35,892 nucleotides of DNA from an uncultured Clostridia bacterium. Its GTDB lineage: Bacteria; Bacillota; Clostridia; Christensenellales; Aristaeellaceae. The first letter of the stretch is position 1. Each line of letters opens with the position of its first letter. The notes below the pieces were generated by a model, which was not told where the DNA came from, did not search any database, and saw only the letters and a list, made by a program, of their open reading frames with translations. The stretch is from assembly GCA_946543085.1 (NCBI GenBank), contig CAMNLM010000014.1, positions 1 to 35,892 of the forward strand. Direction: 5' to 3'. Both the position numbers and the translations under genes were made by a program. Below, piece after piece: positions 8,835-17,396 of this stretch.

Positions 8835-9292
8835 CGCGCCTTGTGGTCCCCTCGCCCGTCGGCTGCCTGCGCATCGAGGCGGAGGATGGCGCCATCATCG
8901 CCGTCACGCCGACGGAGGAAGCGCCGTCCCGCTCGGACGACCGCCTGCTGAACGCATGCGCCGCCGAGCTGCAGGCCTATTTTGCGGGCAGACTGACAAA
9001 CTTCTCCGTTCCCCTCGCGCCGCGCGGCACCCCGTTCCAGCAGACCGTGTGGCGCGAGCTCGGGTGCATTCCCTACGGCGGGACGACGACCTACGGCGCC
9101 ATCGCCCGTGCCGTCGGGAAGCCGAAGGCAGCCCGTGCCGTTGGCCAGGGCGTGCACCGCAATCCGGTCGCCATCCTCATCCCCTGCCACCGCGTCATCG
9201 GGGCAAACGGCTTCGTCAGCGGCTACGCCTGGGGACCCGGGATGAAGGCCCGGCTGCTCGCGCTGGAGGCTGCCCGCAGGCCCAACGGCTGA
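8831..9292 (+). CDS. ogt: Methylated-DNA--protein-cysteine methyltransferase
   Basis: This 153-residue suicide repair protein transfers alkyl groups from O6-alkylguanine in DNA to its own cysteine. The active-site motif IPCHRV places the acceptor at Cys119. The DNA-binding part has TPFQQTVWREL, IPYGGTTTYG and the later GYAWGPGMKARLLALE stretch, all usual for Ogt/MGMT. The start is TTG overlapping the rsfS stop as TTGA, so its translation probably depends on read-through from rsfS; GGAGG (8815-8819) in the end of rsfS lies 11 nt upstream. The N-terminal domain is shorter than in E. coli Ogt. Confidence 0.92.
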   Translation: MTRLVVPSPVGCLRIEAEDGAIIAVTPTEEAPSRSDDRLLNACAAELQAYFAGRLTNFSVPLAPRGTPFQQTVWRELGCIPYGGTTTYGAIARAVGKPKAARAVGQGVHRNPVAILIPCHRVIGANGFVSGYAWGPGMKARLLALEAARRPNG

Positions 9293-9338
9293 TCACCGCG
9301 CACCCTTGCGCGTTCTATCGAAAGGAAACCTGGTAACC

Positions 9339-10637
9339 ATGGGGTCTACTGTTTCGATCCTCATCGCGGCGCTCGCCCTGTGCGTGGCGCTCTCCGCGTT
9401 CTTCTCCGCCTCCGAGACGGCCTACGCCGCCGCCAACCGGGTGCGCCTGAAGACGATGGCTCAGGATGGGGATCGCAAAGCCGCCCGCGCGCTCGCGCTG
9501 GCGGAGGATTATGACAGACTGCTCACCAGCATTCTGGTGGGCAACAATCTGGTCAACATCGCCGGCACCGCCATCGCCACCGTGCTCTTCACGGGATGGG
9601 TGGGCGATCTCGGCCCGACGCTCTCGACCGTTGTGATGACGCTGGTCATCCTGCTCTTCGGCGAGATTTCGCCCAAGACGCTCGCAAAGCAGTTCGCCGA
9701 GCAGGTCGCCATGGGCGTGGCCGTCCCGCTCTCCTTGGTCAACAAGCTGCTCACGCCGGTCAACGCCCTGTTCGGGCTGTGGCGCGGCATGCTGGGGCAC
9801 GTCTTCAAGCCGAGCGAAAACGCCATGCCGATTGAGGCCGAGCTGATGACAATGGTCGATGAAGCCCAGCAGGAGGGCGGCATGGACAGCCGCGAGGGCG
9901 ATCTGATCCGCTCGGCCATCGAGTTCATCGACCAGGACGCCCTCGACATCATGACGCCCCGCGTGGACGTCACCGCCATCGAGGACACCATGTCCATGGA
10001 AGAGGCGCAGACCCTCTTCCGGGAGAGCGGCTACTCCCGCCTGCCGGTCTATCACGAGGATTTGGACCACATCGTCGGCGTGCTGCACGAGAAGGACCTC
10101 TACTCCGCCATCCACGAGGGCGTGAAGGATCTGCGGCGCGTGATGGTGCCCCCGGTCTATGCCCCGTCGACGCTGAAGATCTCCAAGCTGCTGCACCTGT
10201 GCCAGTCCACGCGCACCCACCTGGTGATCGTGCTGGACGAGTTCGGCGGCACGGAGGGCATCGTCACCATCGAGGACGTGCTGGAGGAGCTTGTCGGCGA
10301 GATCTACGACGAGCACGACGACGTGAGCGAATCCATCGTCGGGCTGGAGGACGGCTCGATGATGGTGGACGGCAGCCTGCCTCTGGCGGAGCTGCTGGAC
10401 CGTCTGAACCTGGAGGACACCTACGAGGCGGACACGGTGGGCGGCTGGGCCTCCGAGATGCTGGGCCGCATTCCCTCCGTCGGCGCCGCCTTCGAGGAGG
10501 GCGGCTACCAGGTGACCGTCGCCGGGATGGACCGCCGCCGCGTCACCAAGCTGCGCGTGAGCCGCGCTGAAGAAAAAGAAAACGAGGAGGCGGAGGACGC
10601 CGAGAAGCCCTCCGCCCAGGAACACAAGGAGGCTTGA
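9339..10637 (+). CDS. CorC/HlyC family protein with CNNM, tandem CBS and transporter-associated domains
   Basis: This 432-residue membrane protein belongs to the CNNM/CorC family linked to magnesium and other divalent ion transport; older records call it hemolysin. The N-terminal DUF21/CNNM part has about four hydrophobic helices and the signatures FFSASETA and FGEISPKTLAK. Two CBS domains lie at about 205-325 (MTPRVDVTAI... and VPPVYAP...EFGGTEGIVTIEDVLEELVGEI region). The C-terminal CorC_HlyC domain is at about 345-415, followed by an acidic tail. The ATG at 9339 is preferred over an upstream TTG because AAAGGAAA lies before it. A small membrane peptide follows directly. Confidence 0.93.
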   Translation: MGSTVSILIAALALCVALSAFFSASETAYAAANRVRLKTMAQDGDRKAARALALAEDYDRLLTSILVGNNLVNIAGTAIATVLFTGWVGDLGPTLSTVVMTLVILLFGEISPKTLAKQFAEQVAMGVAVPLSLVNKLLTPVNALFGLWRGMLGHVFKPSENAMPIEAELMTMVDEAQQEGGMDSREGDLIRSAIEFIDQDALDIMTPRVDVTAIEDTMSMEEAQTLFRESGYSRLPVYHEDLDHIVGVLHEKDLYSAIHEGVKDLRRVMVPPVYAPSTLKISKLLHLCQSTRTHLVIVLDEFGGTEGIVTIEDVLEELVGEIYDEHDDVSESIVGLEDGSMMVDGSLPLAELLDRLNLEDTYEADTVGGWASEMLGRIPSVGAAFEEGGYQVTVAGMDRRRVTKLRVSRAEEKENEEAEDAEKPSAQEHKEA

Positions 10638-10642
10638 TTCCC

Positions 10643-10753
10643 ATGGCTCAGAACCGTCAGGATCGCAAGAAGCGGGCCACGCGCATTGTGGCGCTCGCGC
10701 TGGCAGCGCTGATGCTGCTCTCCGTGGTCACCACCATGATTTTTGTGCGCTGA
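10643..10753 (+). CDS. 36-residue single-pass membrane peptide
   Basis: This short ORF begins 5 nt after the CBS protein stop, with AAGGAGG at 10626-10632 giving well-spaced initiation. The peptide has a strongly basic N-terminus (about residues 4-14, RQDRKKRATR), then one hydrophobic helix of about 20 residues ending in FVR and a stop. That layout predicts a cytoplasmic N-terminus and a single membrane span. Similar tiny Lys/Arg-plus-helix proteins (for example DUF4044-like) occur in Bacillota, but I cannot assign it. It could act with the preceding transporter. A terminator hairpin follows. Confidence 0.6.
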   Translation: MAQNRQDRKKRATRIVALALAALMLLSVVTTMIFVR

Positions 10754-10781
10754 TCCGGGCATGAGACATACGATGACGCAG

Positions 10782-10817
10782 AAAACAACCTTCCATCGCC
10801 TGATCGAAGGTTGTTTT
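10782..10817 (+). terminator. Rho-independent terminator, possibly bidirectional
   Basis: A 12-bp perfect stem, AAAACAACCTTC (10782-10793) with GAAGGTTGTTTT (10806-10817), has A-rich and T-rich outer ends. It closes the nadD-to-membrane-peptide run, just before the Shine-Dalgarno of the CapA-like gene. Confidence 0.75.
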
Positions 10818-10837
10818 CGCTGAAGGAGGGCCGTCGC

Positions 10838-12139
10838 GTGCGCGAAAAGCAAAAACTGAAGAGACACCGCGGCTGGACCCTCGGGAGCTGGCTGATGGCG
10901 CTGGTGACCCTCGCGGTGCTCATAGCCCTGTGGATGGTGCTGCCCAAGCTCACCCAGCGCGCGGACATCAGCTCCGCCCTGGTCGGAACCGTGGAGGACT
11001 GGGCCAGCCAGACCGCGAAGCCGGAGAGCACCCGCCGCCCCGCAGCGGTGGCAGCCGTCCCGACTGCTGTGCCGACGCCGCGCGTCACCGCGCCGCCCGC
11101 CGTTCCCCGGAGCGGTACCGTCACGCTGACCTTTGGCGGCACCGTCGCCGTGGAGACCAACGTGCGCCAGTCCGGCTATTACCGGGACACCGGGAAATAC
11201 GACTTCTCGGAGATCCTCGCGCCCGCTGTCGGCGTGTTCCAGGGCGATCTCTCCCTCGTTTCGCTGGAGAACCTGGTCGTGCCGGATGCGAAGATGACCA
11301 AGCTCGTCGCGCCTGAGGCCGTGATGCCGATGCTCCGCCGCGCGGGCATCCGGCAGGTCGCGCTTGGCTTTGGGCGCTGCTTCGAGCAGGGCCAGGCAGG
11401 CGCTGCCGCCACCATCGCCGCCGCGCAGGACGCGGGGCTCACCCCTGTCGGCCTCTACGCGGACGCGGAGAGCGCGGCGCCCGAGGCGCAGATACTGCAG
11501 ATCGGCGGGCTGAAGGTTGCCCTGCTGCACGGAACGGCCAATCTCACCTCCGCCAGCAGCAAGGCCCTGAAAAAGAGCGGGAACCCCGATCTCGTGACAG
11601 GGACAGGCGCGCTGGCCGAGCGTATCCGCGCGGTGAAGGCCGCCGGCGCGCAGTTCGTCGCGGTGTCGGTGCACTGGGGCGCGGAGGGGCGCACCTCCCC
11701 CACCAAGGCGCAGAAGACCCTGGCCCAGCAGCTGGCCGCCGCCGGCGCGGACCTCATCATCGGCAACGGATCGCGCAGGGTGCAGCCCGCGGAATGGCTC
11801 TTCACCCAAAGCGCCGACGGCACCCAGCGCCAGACGCTCTGCTGCTACTGCCTGGGCTGCCTGCTCAGCGACAGCCGCGAGGCCGGAGCTGTCGCAAGCG
11901 CCGTCGTCCGCGTGCAGGTCAGTTACGACGCGTCGGGCCTGGTGGCCATGGGCCAGCCGACCTACACGCCCATGTACCTCTGGCTCTACAAGCAGGACAG
12001 CGCGAACAACTACCGCCTGCTGCGCGCGGATCAGCCCGCGCCGGACGGCATGGAGAGCTCGCAGGCCAAGGCCATGCAGAACGCCCTGAAGAACGTCCGC
12101 AAGGCGCTGGACGGCGGCGCGCTGGTGCAGGGCCAGTGA
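10838..12139 (+). CDS. CapA/PgsA-family protein, membrane anchored, probable inactive phosphoesterase fold
   Basis: This 433-residue protein has a basic start, one membrane helix (about 13-36), a Ser/Pro/Thr/Ala-rich linker (about 55-90) and a CapA-like domain to about 330. CapA proteins are calcineurin-like in fold and take part in poly-gamma-glutamate or other envelope polymer export. The fold is supported by VSVHWGAEG, LAQQLAAAGADLIIGN and VQPAEW. Residues expected for metal binding are missing: TFGGTVAV replaces the usual FTGD strand, ALGFGRCFEQGQAG stands where NNH...D normally occurs, and GNGSRRVQ replaces GxHPHVxQ. GTG at 10838 is chosen because AAGGAGGG ends 7 nt upstream. Confidence 0.8.
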   Translation: MREKQKLKRHRGWTLGSWLMALVTLAVLIALWMVLPKLTQRADISSALVGTVEDWASQTAKPESTRRPAAVAAVPTAVPTPRVTAPPAVPRSGTVTLTFGGTVAVETNVRQSGYYRDTGKYDFSEILAPAVGVFQGDLSLVSLENLVVPDAKMTKLVAPEAVMPMLRRAGIRQVALGFGRCFEQGQAGAAATIAAAQDAGLTPVGLYADAESAAPEAQILQIGGLKVALLHGTANLTSASSKALKKSGNPDLVTGTGALAERIRAVKAAGAQFVAVSVHWGAEGRTSPTKAQKTLAQQLAAAGADLIIGNGSRRVQPAEWLFTQSADGTQRQTLCCYCLGCLLSDSREAGAVASAVVRVQVSYDASGLVAMGQPTYTPMYLWLYKQDSANNYRLLRADQPAPDGMESSQAKAMQNALKNVRKALDGGALVQGQ

Positions 12140-12240
12140 TTCGCTTCCGCCCGGCAGCGTGATCCATTCCCATTGTTTCAGTTATCCGGTATCCGTCATC
12201 CCGGACTCTTGCTCCATCTGAGAGAAAGGACTGTCCTCCG

Positions 12241-13299
12241 ATGCAAAAGCTTTATTTCGGCTCCGACTATCAGCAGGCCGCACATCCCGATGTCATGGCG
12301 CGCCTGATGCGGGAATGTACCAGCCCCTATCCGGGCTACGGCACGGATGAGGTCTGCGAGGCGGCCCGCGCCAAAATTCGCGCGGCCTGCGGTCGGTCCG
12401 GCGATCTGCCCATTCATTTTCTGGTCGGCGGCACGCAGACCAACGCGACCGTCATCGACGCGGTCCTCTGCTCCTATCAGGGCGTGCTGGCCGCGGAGAC
12501 CGGCCACATCGCGACCCACGAGGCCGGAGCCATCGAGTTCGGCGGTCACAAGGTGCTCCCCCTGCCGCAGAAGTGGGGCAAGATCTCCGCAGCGGACGTG
12601 CGCAGAGCCTGCGAGGCTTATCACGGCGACGACAACCGCGACCACATGGTGATGCCCGGCATGGTCTACATCAGCCAGCCCACCGAGTACGGCACGATCT
12701 ATTCGCGCGCCGAGCTGACCGCCCTGCACAACGTCTGCGCGGAGTACCATCTGCCCCTCTATGTCGACGGCGCACGCCTCGCCTACGCCCTCGCCTGCGG
12801 GGAGAATGACGTCACCCTGCGCGACCTGTGCGACCTGGTCGACGTGTTCTATATCGGCGGCACCAAGTGCGGCGCGCTCTTTGGGGAGGCCGTCGTCTTC
12901 CCGAACGCAAGCCTTGAAAAGCACTTCTTCACCATCACGAAGCAGCATGGGGCGCTGCTGGCGAAGGGCTTTCTGCTGGGGATGCAGTTCGACGAGCTGT
13001 TCTCGAATGACCTCTACGCGCGCATCGGGCGGATCGGCGTCGAAGCCGCGGATGCCCTGCGCGAGGGGCTGCGGGCGCTGGGCATCGACGAGGTCATTCC
13101 CTCGCCCACCAACCAGATCTTCATCCGTCTGAAGAGCGAGGTCTATCGGAAGCTCAGCGACCGCGCCGTGATGGGCTTCTGGGAGCAGGACGGCGACAGC
13201 ACAGTCGTCCGCCTGGCAACCTGCGCCCTGACCGCGAAGGAGGACGTCGACCGGCTGATGGAGCTGCTGAAGGAGGAGGCCGCGCATGCTGCGCGTTGA
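12241..13299 (+). CDS. ltaE: Low-specificity L-threonine aldolase (beta-eliminating lyase family)
   Basis: This 352-residue PLP enzyme of fold type I splits threonine or allo-threonine to glycine and acetaldehyde. Lys209 in YIGGTKCG is the expected Schiff-base lysine. LYVDGARLAYAL carries the Asp that pairs with the PLP ring nitrogen, and FLVGGTQTNATVIDA is the phosphate-binding region. It begins close to the family core (YFGSDY), so it is slightly shorter at the N-terminus than E. coli LtaE. AGAAAGGA lies 11 nt upstream. It overlaps the DUF4340 gene by 14 nt, so the two are probably co-translated although no functional link is known. Confidence 0.9.
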   Translation: MQKLYFGSDYQQAAHPDVMARLMRECTSPYPGYGTDEVCEAARAKIRAACGRSGDLPIHFLVGGTQTNATVIDAVLCSYQGVLAAETGHIATHEAGAIEFGGHKVLPLPQKWGKISAADVRRACEAYHGDDNRDHMVMPGMVYISQPTEYGTIYSRAELTALHNVCAEYHLPLYVDGARLAYALACGENDVTLRDLCDLVDVFYIGGTKCGALFGEAVVFPNASLEKHFFTITKQHGALLAKGFLLGMQFDELFSNDLYARIGRIGVEAADALREGLRALGIDEVIPSPTNQIFIRLKSEVYRKLSDRAVMGFWEQDGDSTVVRLATCALTAKEDVDRLMELLKEEAAHAAR

Positions 13300-14776
13300 G
13301 CGCAGGCAGAAGAAGCGGCGGAATCCCCGCGCGCGGCTCATCGCGCTGATTCTCGCCTGTGTCCTGCTGATCAGCGTCGGCGTCACGCTGGCGCTCCTGC
13401 GGCAGGAAGCGCCGCCGGAGGAGACGGCCGAAGCGCATACGCACGGCGCCTCCGCGGTGATCGCGAGCCGCAGCCCGGACGAGGTCGCCGTGATCGGCGT
13501 CACCCTGCGGGACGGCGAATCCTGGGTCGCCGTGCGCGAGGGCGATGAGCTGATCGTGCAGGGAGACGACAGCTTTCCCATCGACAGGGCCATGATGAAT
13601 GGCATCCTGCTCGCCGTGTCCCAGATCGAAACCGGGAACGTGCTGACCGAGCACGCGGAGGACTGGCAGGACCGCCTGGAGGAATTCGGGCTGGACACCC
13701 CGCGCGCCATCGTGGAGGTCGGCTACACGGACGGAACCAGCCTGACGCTGCGCATCGGCAGCCGCATGGATGACGGCGACGAGAAGTTCTTCTACCTCGC
13801 CGTGGACGGTGACAGCCGCCTGATGACGCTCGACGTCGGCACGGAGGAAGAGCTCGACGTGAGCCGCCCGCTGCTGCGCGCCGTGAATCAGCCTGTCCTC
13901 CACAAGGCGCGCCTGGACAGCATTGCCCTGCAGACCCCCGCGGGGACCAGCAGATGGGAGCTGGACGGGAGCATCACGGACGCGGACGCCGCGGATCGCT
14001 GGCTGCTCGTCGAGCCCATCCGGTATCCCGCGGACGGCGAAGCCATCAGCAATCTGCGCACCAATCTGCAGAATTTCGTGCTCGGCGCATGGGAGGCGGA
14101 AGCCACCGCGGAAGCCCTCGCCCGCTGTGGATTGGACAGCCCGCGCCTGACTGTCACCGCCCATATGGCAGCCGGTTCGCTGGCATCCACCGGCGCAGAC
14201 AACACCGTGACCGATTACGGCGAGGAGACCTTTGTCCTGACGGTCGGCGGCGAGCGCACGGAGCTGACCGACTATGTGCTGTGGGAGGGGAATATCTATG
14301 TCGCGAGCCGTTTCTCGCTGAGCGGCTTCCTGACGCTCGACCCGCTCTCCACCCTCAACCGCTATCCCGTGCTGACCTCGCTGAGCAACCTGCGCAGCCT
14401 GACCGTGGAGAACGCAGACGGCGCGGTGACCTATGACGTCAGTTACGAGGAGGTTGTGAATCCGGACAACAGCCTCGCCGCGGACGAGAGCGGCCAGCCC
14501 GTCTATACCGCGTCGGTCACGCGGAACGGCGAAGCCATGCGCTGGGAAGCCTTCGAGAACGCCTACCAGAGTCTGCTGCTCGTCACGGTCTCCGGCAATC
14601 TGCCCGAGGGCTGGCAGCCGTCCGGGAGCGCGCACACGCGCATGACCTTCCGCACGCGCACGGGCGTGGAGCATACGATCGCCCTCTATGGCTGGGACGC
14701 TATGCATGACGCCGTCGAGGTCGACGGGGAGACGGTGTTTTATCTCGTCCGGGATGGGATGCGGTTTGACCCGTGA
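13286..14776 (+). CDS. DUF4340 domain protein, membrane anchored
   Basis: This 496-residue protein has an Arg/Lys-rich N-terminus and one membrane helix at about 17-38, so most of it is outside the cytoplasm. Two or more DUF4340-like segments can be seen: one with LEEFGLDTPRAIVEVGYTDG and a glycine turn near RIGSRMDDG, and a second with RCGLDSPRLTVTAH. DUF4340 proteins are often encoded beside ABC-2/GldG-type exporters, but no such genes are here. Function is unknown. AAGGAGGAGG inside the end of ltaE precedes the ATG. Confidence 0.85.
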   Translation: MLRVERRQKKRRNPRARLIALILACVLLISVGVTLALLRQEAPPEETAEAHTHGASAVIASRSPDEVAVIGVTLRDGESWVAVREGDELIVQGDDSFPIDRAMMNGILLAVSQIETGNVLTEHAEDWQDRLEEFGLDTPRAIVEVGYTDGTSLTLRIGSRMDDGDEKFFYLAVDGDSRLMTLDVGTEEELDVSRPLLRAVNQPVLHKARLDSIALQTPAGTSRWELDGSITDADAADRWLLVEPIRYPADGEAISNLRTNLQNFVLGAWEAEATAEALARCGLDSPRLTVTAHMAAGSLASTGADNTVTDYGEETFVLTVGGERTELTDYVLWEGNIYVASRFSLSGFLTLDPLSTLNRYPVLTSLSNLRSLTVENADGAVTYDVSYEEVVNPDNSLAADESGQPVYTASVTRNGEAMRWEAFENAYQSLLLVTVSGNLPEGWQPSGSAHTRMTFRTRTGVEHTIALYGWDAMHDAVEVDGETVFYLVRDGMRFDP

Positions 14777-14841
14777 CTCCGTCTCGCACTGTTTGCCGCC
14801 GCGAGCGTCGGCAGAGAATTCCGCGTCTGCGGGCGCGGGTC

Positions 14842-14860
14842 TTGCGAACGATACGTTCAC
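14842..14860 (+). promoter_or_regulatory. Possible operator upstream of nfnA
   Basis: GAACG-ATA-CGTTC at 14846-14858 is a perfect 5-3-5 inverted repeat, flanked by TTGC on the left, in the 154-nt gap before nfnA. Rex and other redox regulators often control nfnAB-like operons in Clostridia, but this site is not a clean match to a Rex box (TTGTGA...TCACAA). I see no strong promoter next to it. Confidence 0.3.
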
Positions 14861-14930
14861 CCTTTGCAGCCTTCGCATATCCTGTGATCCATGGATGGCC
14901 ATCCACCCTTTACGTAAGGAGAGAAAGCTT

Positions 14931-15770
14931 ATGAACAAGATCCTCAAAAAGCAGGTGCTGAACCCGACCGTCACCCTGATGGAGGTGGAAGCGCCGCTGA
15001 TCGCCCGCAAGGCTGAGCCCGGCCAGTTTATCATCCTGCGCGTGGACGAGGCCGGCGAGCGCATCCCGCTGACCGTCGCGGACTTCGACCGCGAGAAGGG
15101 AACCGTAACGATTATCTTCCAGGTCGTCGGCGCGACCACAGAGAAGCTGAATCACCTGGAGGAGGGCGGCTTTATCCACGACTTTGTCGGCCCCCTCGGA
15201 CGCCCGACGCACACGGAGGGCCTGAAGAAGGTCGCCGTGGTGGGCGGCGGCGTGGGCTGCGCCATCGCCTATCCCGTGGCCAAGAAGCTCCACGAGCAGG
15301 GCACCGAGGTGCACGCCATCACGGGCTTCCGCAGCAAGGATCTGGTCATCCTCGAGGACGAGTTCGCGTCGCATTCCTCCCGCTTTGTCCGCATGAGCGA
15401 CGATGGCTCCTGGGGCGAGAAGGGCCTGGTGACCGACGCGCTGCGCAAGCTGATCGAGAGCGGAGAGACCTACGACGAAGTGATCACCATCGGCCCGCTG
15501 ATCATGATGAAGTTCGTCTGCGCGGTGACGAAGGAATTCGGCATCAAAACCGTGGCGAGCATGAACCCCATCATGATCGACGGCACGGGCATGTGCGGCG
15601 GCTGCCGGCTGACCGTCGGCGGACAGACGAAGTTCGCCTGTGTGGACGGGCCTGAGTTCGACGGCCACGAGATCGACTTTGACGAGGCCATGGCCCGCGG
15701 ACGCACCTATCAGCCTTTCGAGCGCAAGGCCTACGAGGAAACCTGCAATCTCTTCAAGGAGGGCAACTGA
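14931..15770 (+). CDS. nfnA: NADH-dependent ferredoxin:NADP+ oxidoreductase, small FAD subunit (NfnA-like)
   Basis: This 279-residue flavoprotein is the small subunit of an NfnAB-type complex, which couples NADH and reduced ferredoxin oxidation to NADP+ reduction by electron bifurcation. A ferredoxin-reductase FAD domain (ERIPLTVADFD) is followed by a nucleotide-binding fold at VAVVGGGVGCAIAYPV. Near the C-terminus, Asp217 with Cys222, Cys225 and Cys237 fits the unusual one-Asp, three-Cys [2Fe-2S] site of NfnA. The ATG is chosen for AAGGAGAG 7 nt upstream. Related proteins are sulfide dehydrogenase and PyrK, but pairing with the next gene favours NfnA. Confidence 0.88.
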   Translation: MNKILKKQVLNPTVTLMEVEAPLIARKAEPGQFIILRVDEAGERIPLTVADFDREKGTVTIIFQVVGATTEKLNHLEEGGFIHDFVGPLGRPTHTEGLKKVAVVGGGVGCAIAYPVAKKLHEQGTEVHAITGFRSKDLVILEDEFASHSSRFVRMSDDGSWGEKGLVTDALRKLIESGETYDEVITIGPLIMMKFVCAVTKEFGIKTVASMNPIMIDGTGMCGGCRLTVGGQTKFACVDGPEFDGHEIDFDEAMARGRTYQPFERKAYEETCNLFKEGN

Positions 15771-15771
15771 T

Positions 15772-17160
15772 ATGCCAAACATGATGCCAACCAAACACCC
15801 GATGCCCTCCCAGGAGCCCGATGTCCGCAACCGCAACTTCTCCGAGGTCGCCCTCGGCTACGACGCGGAGACCGCGATCGACGAGGCGAAGCGGTGCCTC
15901 AACTGCAAGCAGAAGTTCTGCGTGAGCGGCTGCCCTGTGCGCATCGACATTCCCGCTTTCATCCACGAGGTCGCCGAAGGCCGCTTTGAGGAGGCCTACC
16001 AGATCATCAACCTGTCCTCCTCGCTGCCCGCCGTCTGCGGCCGCGTCTGCCCGCAGGAGAGCCAGTGCGAGGGTGTCTGCGTCCGCGGGAAGAAGGGCGA
16101 GCCGGTCGCCATCGGGCGGCTGGAGCGCTTTGTGGCGGACTGGCACCGCGCCCACAGCGCGGAAAAGCCCGCTGCCCCCGCGCCGAACGGCCACAAGGTC
16201 GCCGTGATTGGTTCAGGCCCCTCCGGCCTCACCTGCGCGGGCGATCTCGCCAAAAAGGGCTACAAGGTGACCGTCTTCGAGGCGCTGCACCTGGCGGGCG
16301 GCGTGCTGGTCTACGGCATCCCCGAGTTCCGTCTGCCGAAATCCATCGTGCAGAGCGAGATCGACAACCTGACCGCCCTCGGCGTGGACGTGGAGACCAA
16401 CGTCGTCATCGGCCGCACGATCACGATCGACGAGCTGATGGAGCAGTACGGCTTCGAGGCCGTGTTCATCGGCAGCGGCGCAGGCCTGCCAAAATTCATG
16501 AACATCCCCGGCGAGAACCTCAAGGGCGTCTATTCCGCAAACGAGTTTCTCACCCGCATCAACCTGATGAAGGCCTACCAGCCGGACAGCTCCACGCCCA
16601 TCCAGCACGCGAAAAAGGTCGCGGTGGTGGGCGGCGGCAACGTCGCCATGGACGCCGCCCGCTGCGCCAAGCGCCTCGGCGCGGACGTGACCATCGTCTA
16701 CCGCCGCACCGAGGAGGAGCTGCCCGCCCGCCGCGAGGAGGTCGAGCACGCGATGGAGGAGGGCATTGTCTTCCGCTTCCTGGAGAGCCCCATCGCGATC
16801 CACGGCGATGACCAGGGCTGGGTCCGCTCCATCACCTGCCAGAAGATGGAGCTGGGCGAGCCCGACGCCTCCGGCCGCCGCCGTCCCGTGCCCATCGAGG
16901 GCGCGGAGGAAGAGACGCCGATGGACTGCGTCATCATGGCGCTCGGGACCTCCCCCAACCCGCTGATCAAGACCACCACAAAAGGCCTGGAGACGCAGCG
17001 CTGGGGCGGCATCATCGTGGAGGAAGCCACCGGCCAGACGAGCCGTGAGGGCGTCTACGCCGGCGGCGACGCGGTGACCGGAGCCGCGACGGTGATCCTG
17101 GCCATGGGCGCAGGAAAAACCGCGGCCGCGGCCATCGACGACTACCTGAGCAAGAAATAA
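15772..17160 (+). CDS. nfnB: NADH-dependent ferredoxin:NADP+ oxidoreductase, large subunit (NfnB/GltD-like)
   Basis: This 462-residue protein carries the two [4Fe-4S] clusters and the bifurcating FAD of NfnAB. N-terminal cysteines occur as RCLNCKQKFC...GCP and CGRVCPQESQCEGVC. The FAD-binding GSGPSGLTCAGDLA follows at about residue 145, and the NADP(H)-binding GGGNVAMDAARCAKRL at about 285. C-terminal GGDAVTGAATVILAMGAGK is the usual FAD-binding end of GltD-type proteins. It starts 1 nt after the nfnA stop with AAGGAGGG 8 nt upstream. It could also be named a glutamate synthase small subunit, but no large subunit is present and nfnA is adjacent. Confidence 0.9.
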   Translation: MPNMMPTKHPMPSQEPDVRNRNFSEVALGYDAETAIDEAKRCLNCKQKFCVSGCPVRIDIPAFIHEVAEGRFEEAYQIINLSSSLPAVCGRVCPQESQCEGVCVRGKKGEPVAIGRLERFVADWHRAHSAEKPAAPAPNGHKVAVIGSGPSGLTCAGDLAKKGYKVTVFEALHLAGGVLVYGIPEFRLPKSIVQSEIDNLTALGVDVETNVVIGRTITIDELMEQYGFEAVFIGSGAGLPKFMNIPGENLKGVYSANEFLTRINLMKAYQPDSSTPIQHAKKVAVVGGGNVAMDAARCAKRLGADVTIVYRRTEEELPARREEVEHAMEEGIVFRFLESPIAIHGDDQGWVRSITCQKMELGEPDASGRRRPVPIEGAEEETPMDCVIMALGTSPNPLIKTTTKGLETQRWGGIIVEEATGQTSREGVYAGGDAVTGAATVILAMGAGKTAAAAIDDYLSKK

Positions 17161-17218
17161 GAAATCAAGCGCCGTCTGCTCTCAAAGCGGACTGCGCACG
17201 AGACGAACGGACTCACCA

Positions 17219-17249
17219 CGCCCTTCCCCGCACGCGGGAGGGGCGTTTT
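17219..17249 (+). terminator. Rho-independent terminator after nfnAB (repeat family copy A)
   Basis: CGCCC-TTCCCCG and CGGGAGGGGCG form a long GC stem around CACG, followed by TTTTCCTG. It lies 58 nt after nfnB. The core CTTCCCCGCACGCGG recurs at two other sites in the window. Confidence 0.75.
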
Positions 17250-17322
17250 CCTGTGCGCCGATGACCCAGGAATGCCGTGATCGCCGCGAAGAAAGACACC
17301 CGCGCGATTCTTCCGGAACGCG

Positions 17323-17356
17323 AAAAGGACGCCTTCCTGTGGAAAGCGTCCCTTTG
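17323..17356 (-). terminator. Rho-independent terminator of the division/cell-wall cluster
   Basis: Read on the minus strand, GGGACGC...GCGTCC with inner TTCC/GGAA pairing makes a long stem followed by TTTTCGCG. It lies about 40 nt after the divIB stop and faces the nfnAB terminator. Confidence 0.75.
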
Positions 17357-17396
17357 CGTGACACAGAATTCCGAAACCCTCAGGGCTCCGGCAATC

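Noticed and set aside
15772..17160. Assignment as glutamate synthase small subunit (GltD)
   Set aside because: No glutamate synthase large subunit is nearby and the gene directly follows an NfnA-type FAD/[2Fe-2S] subunit.
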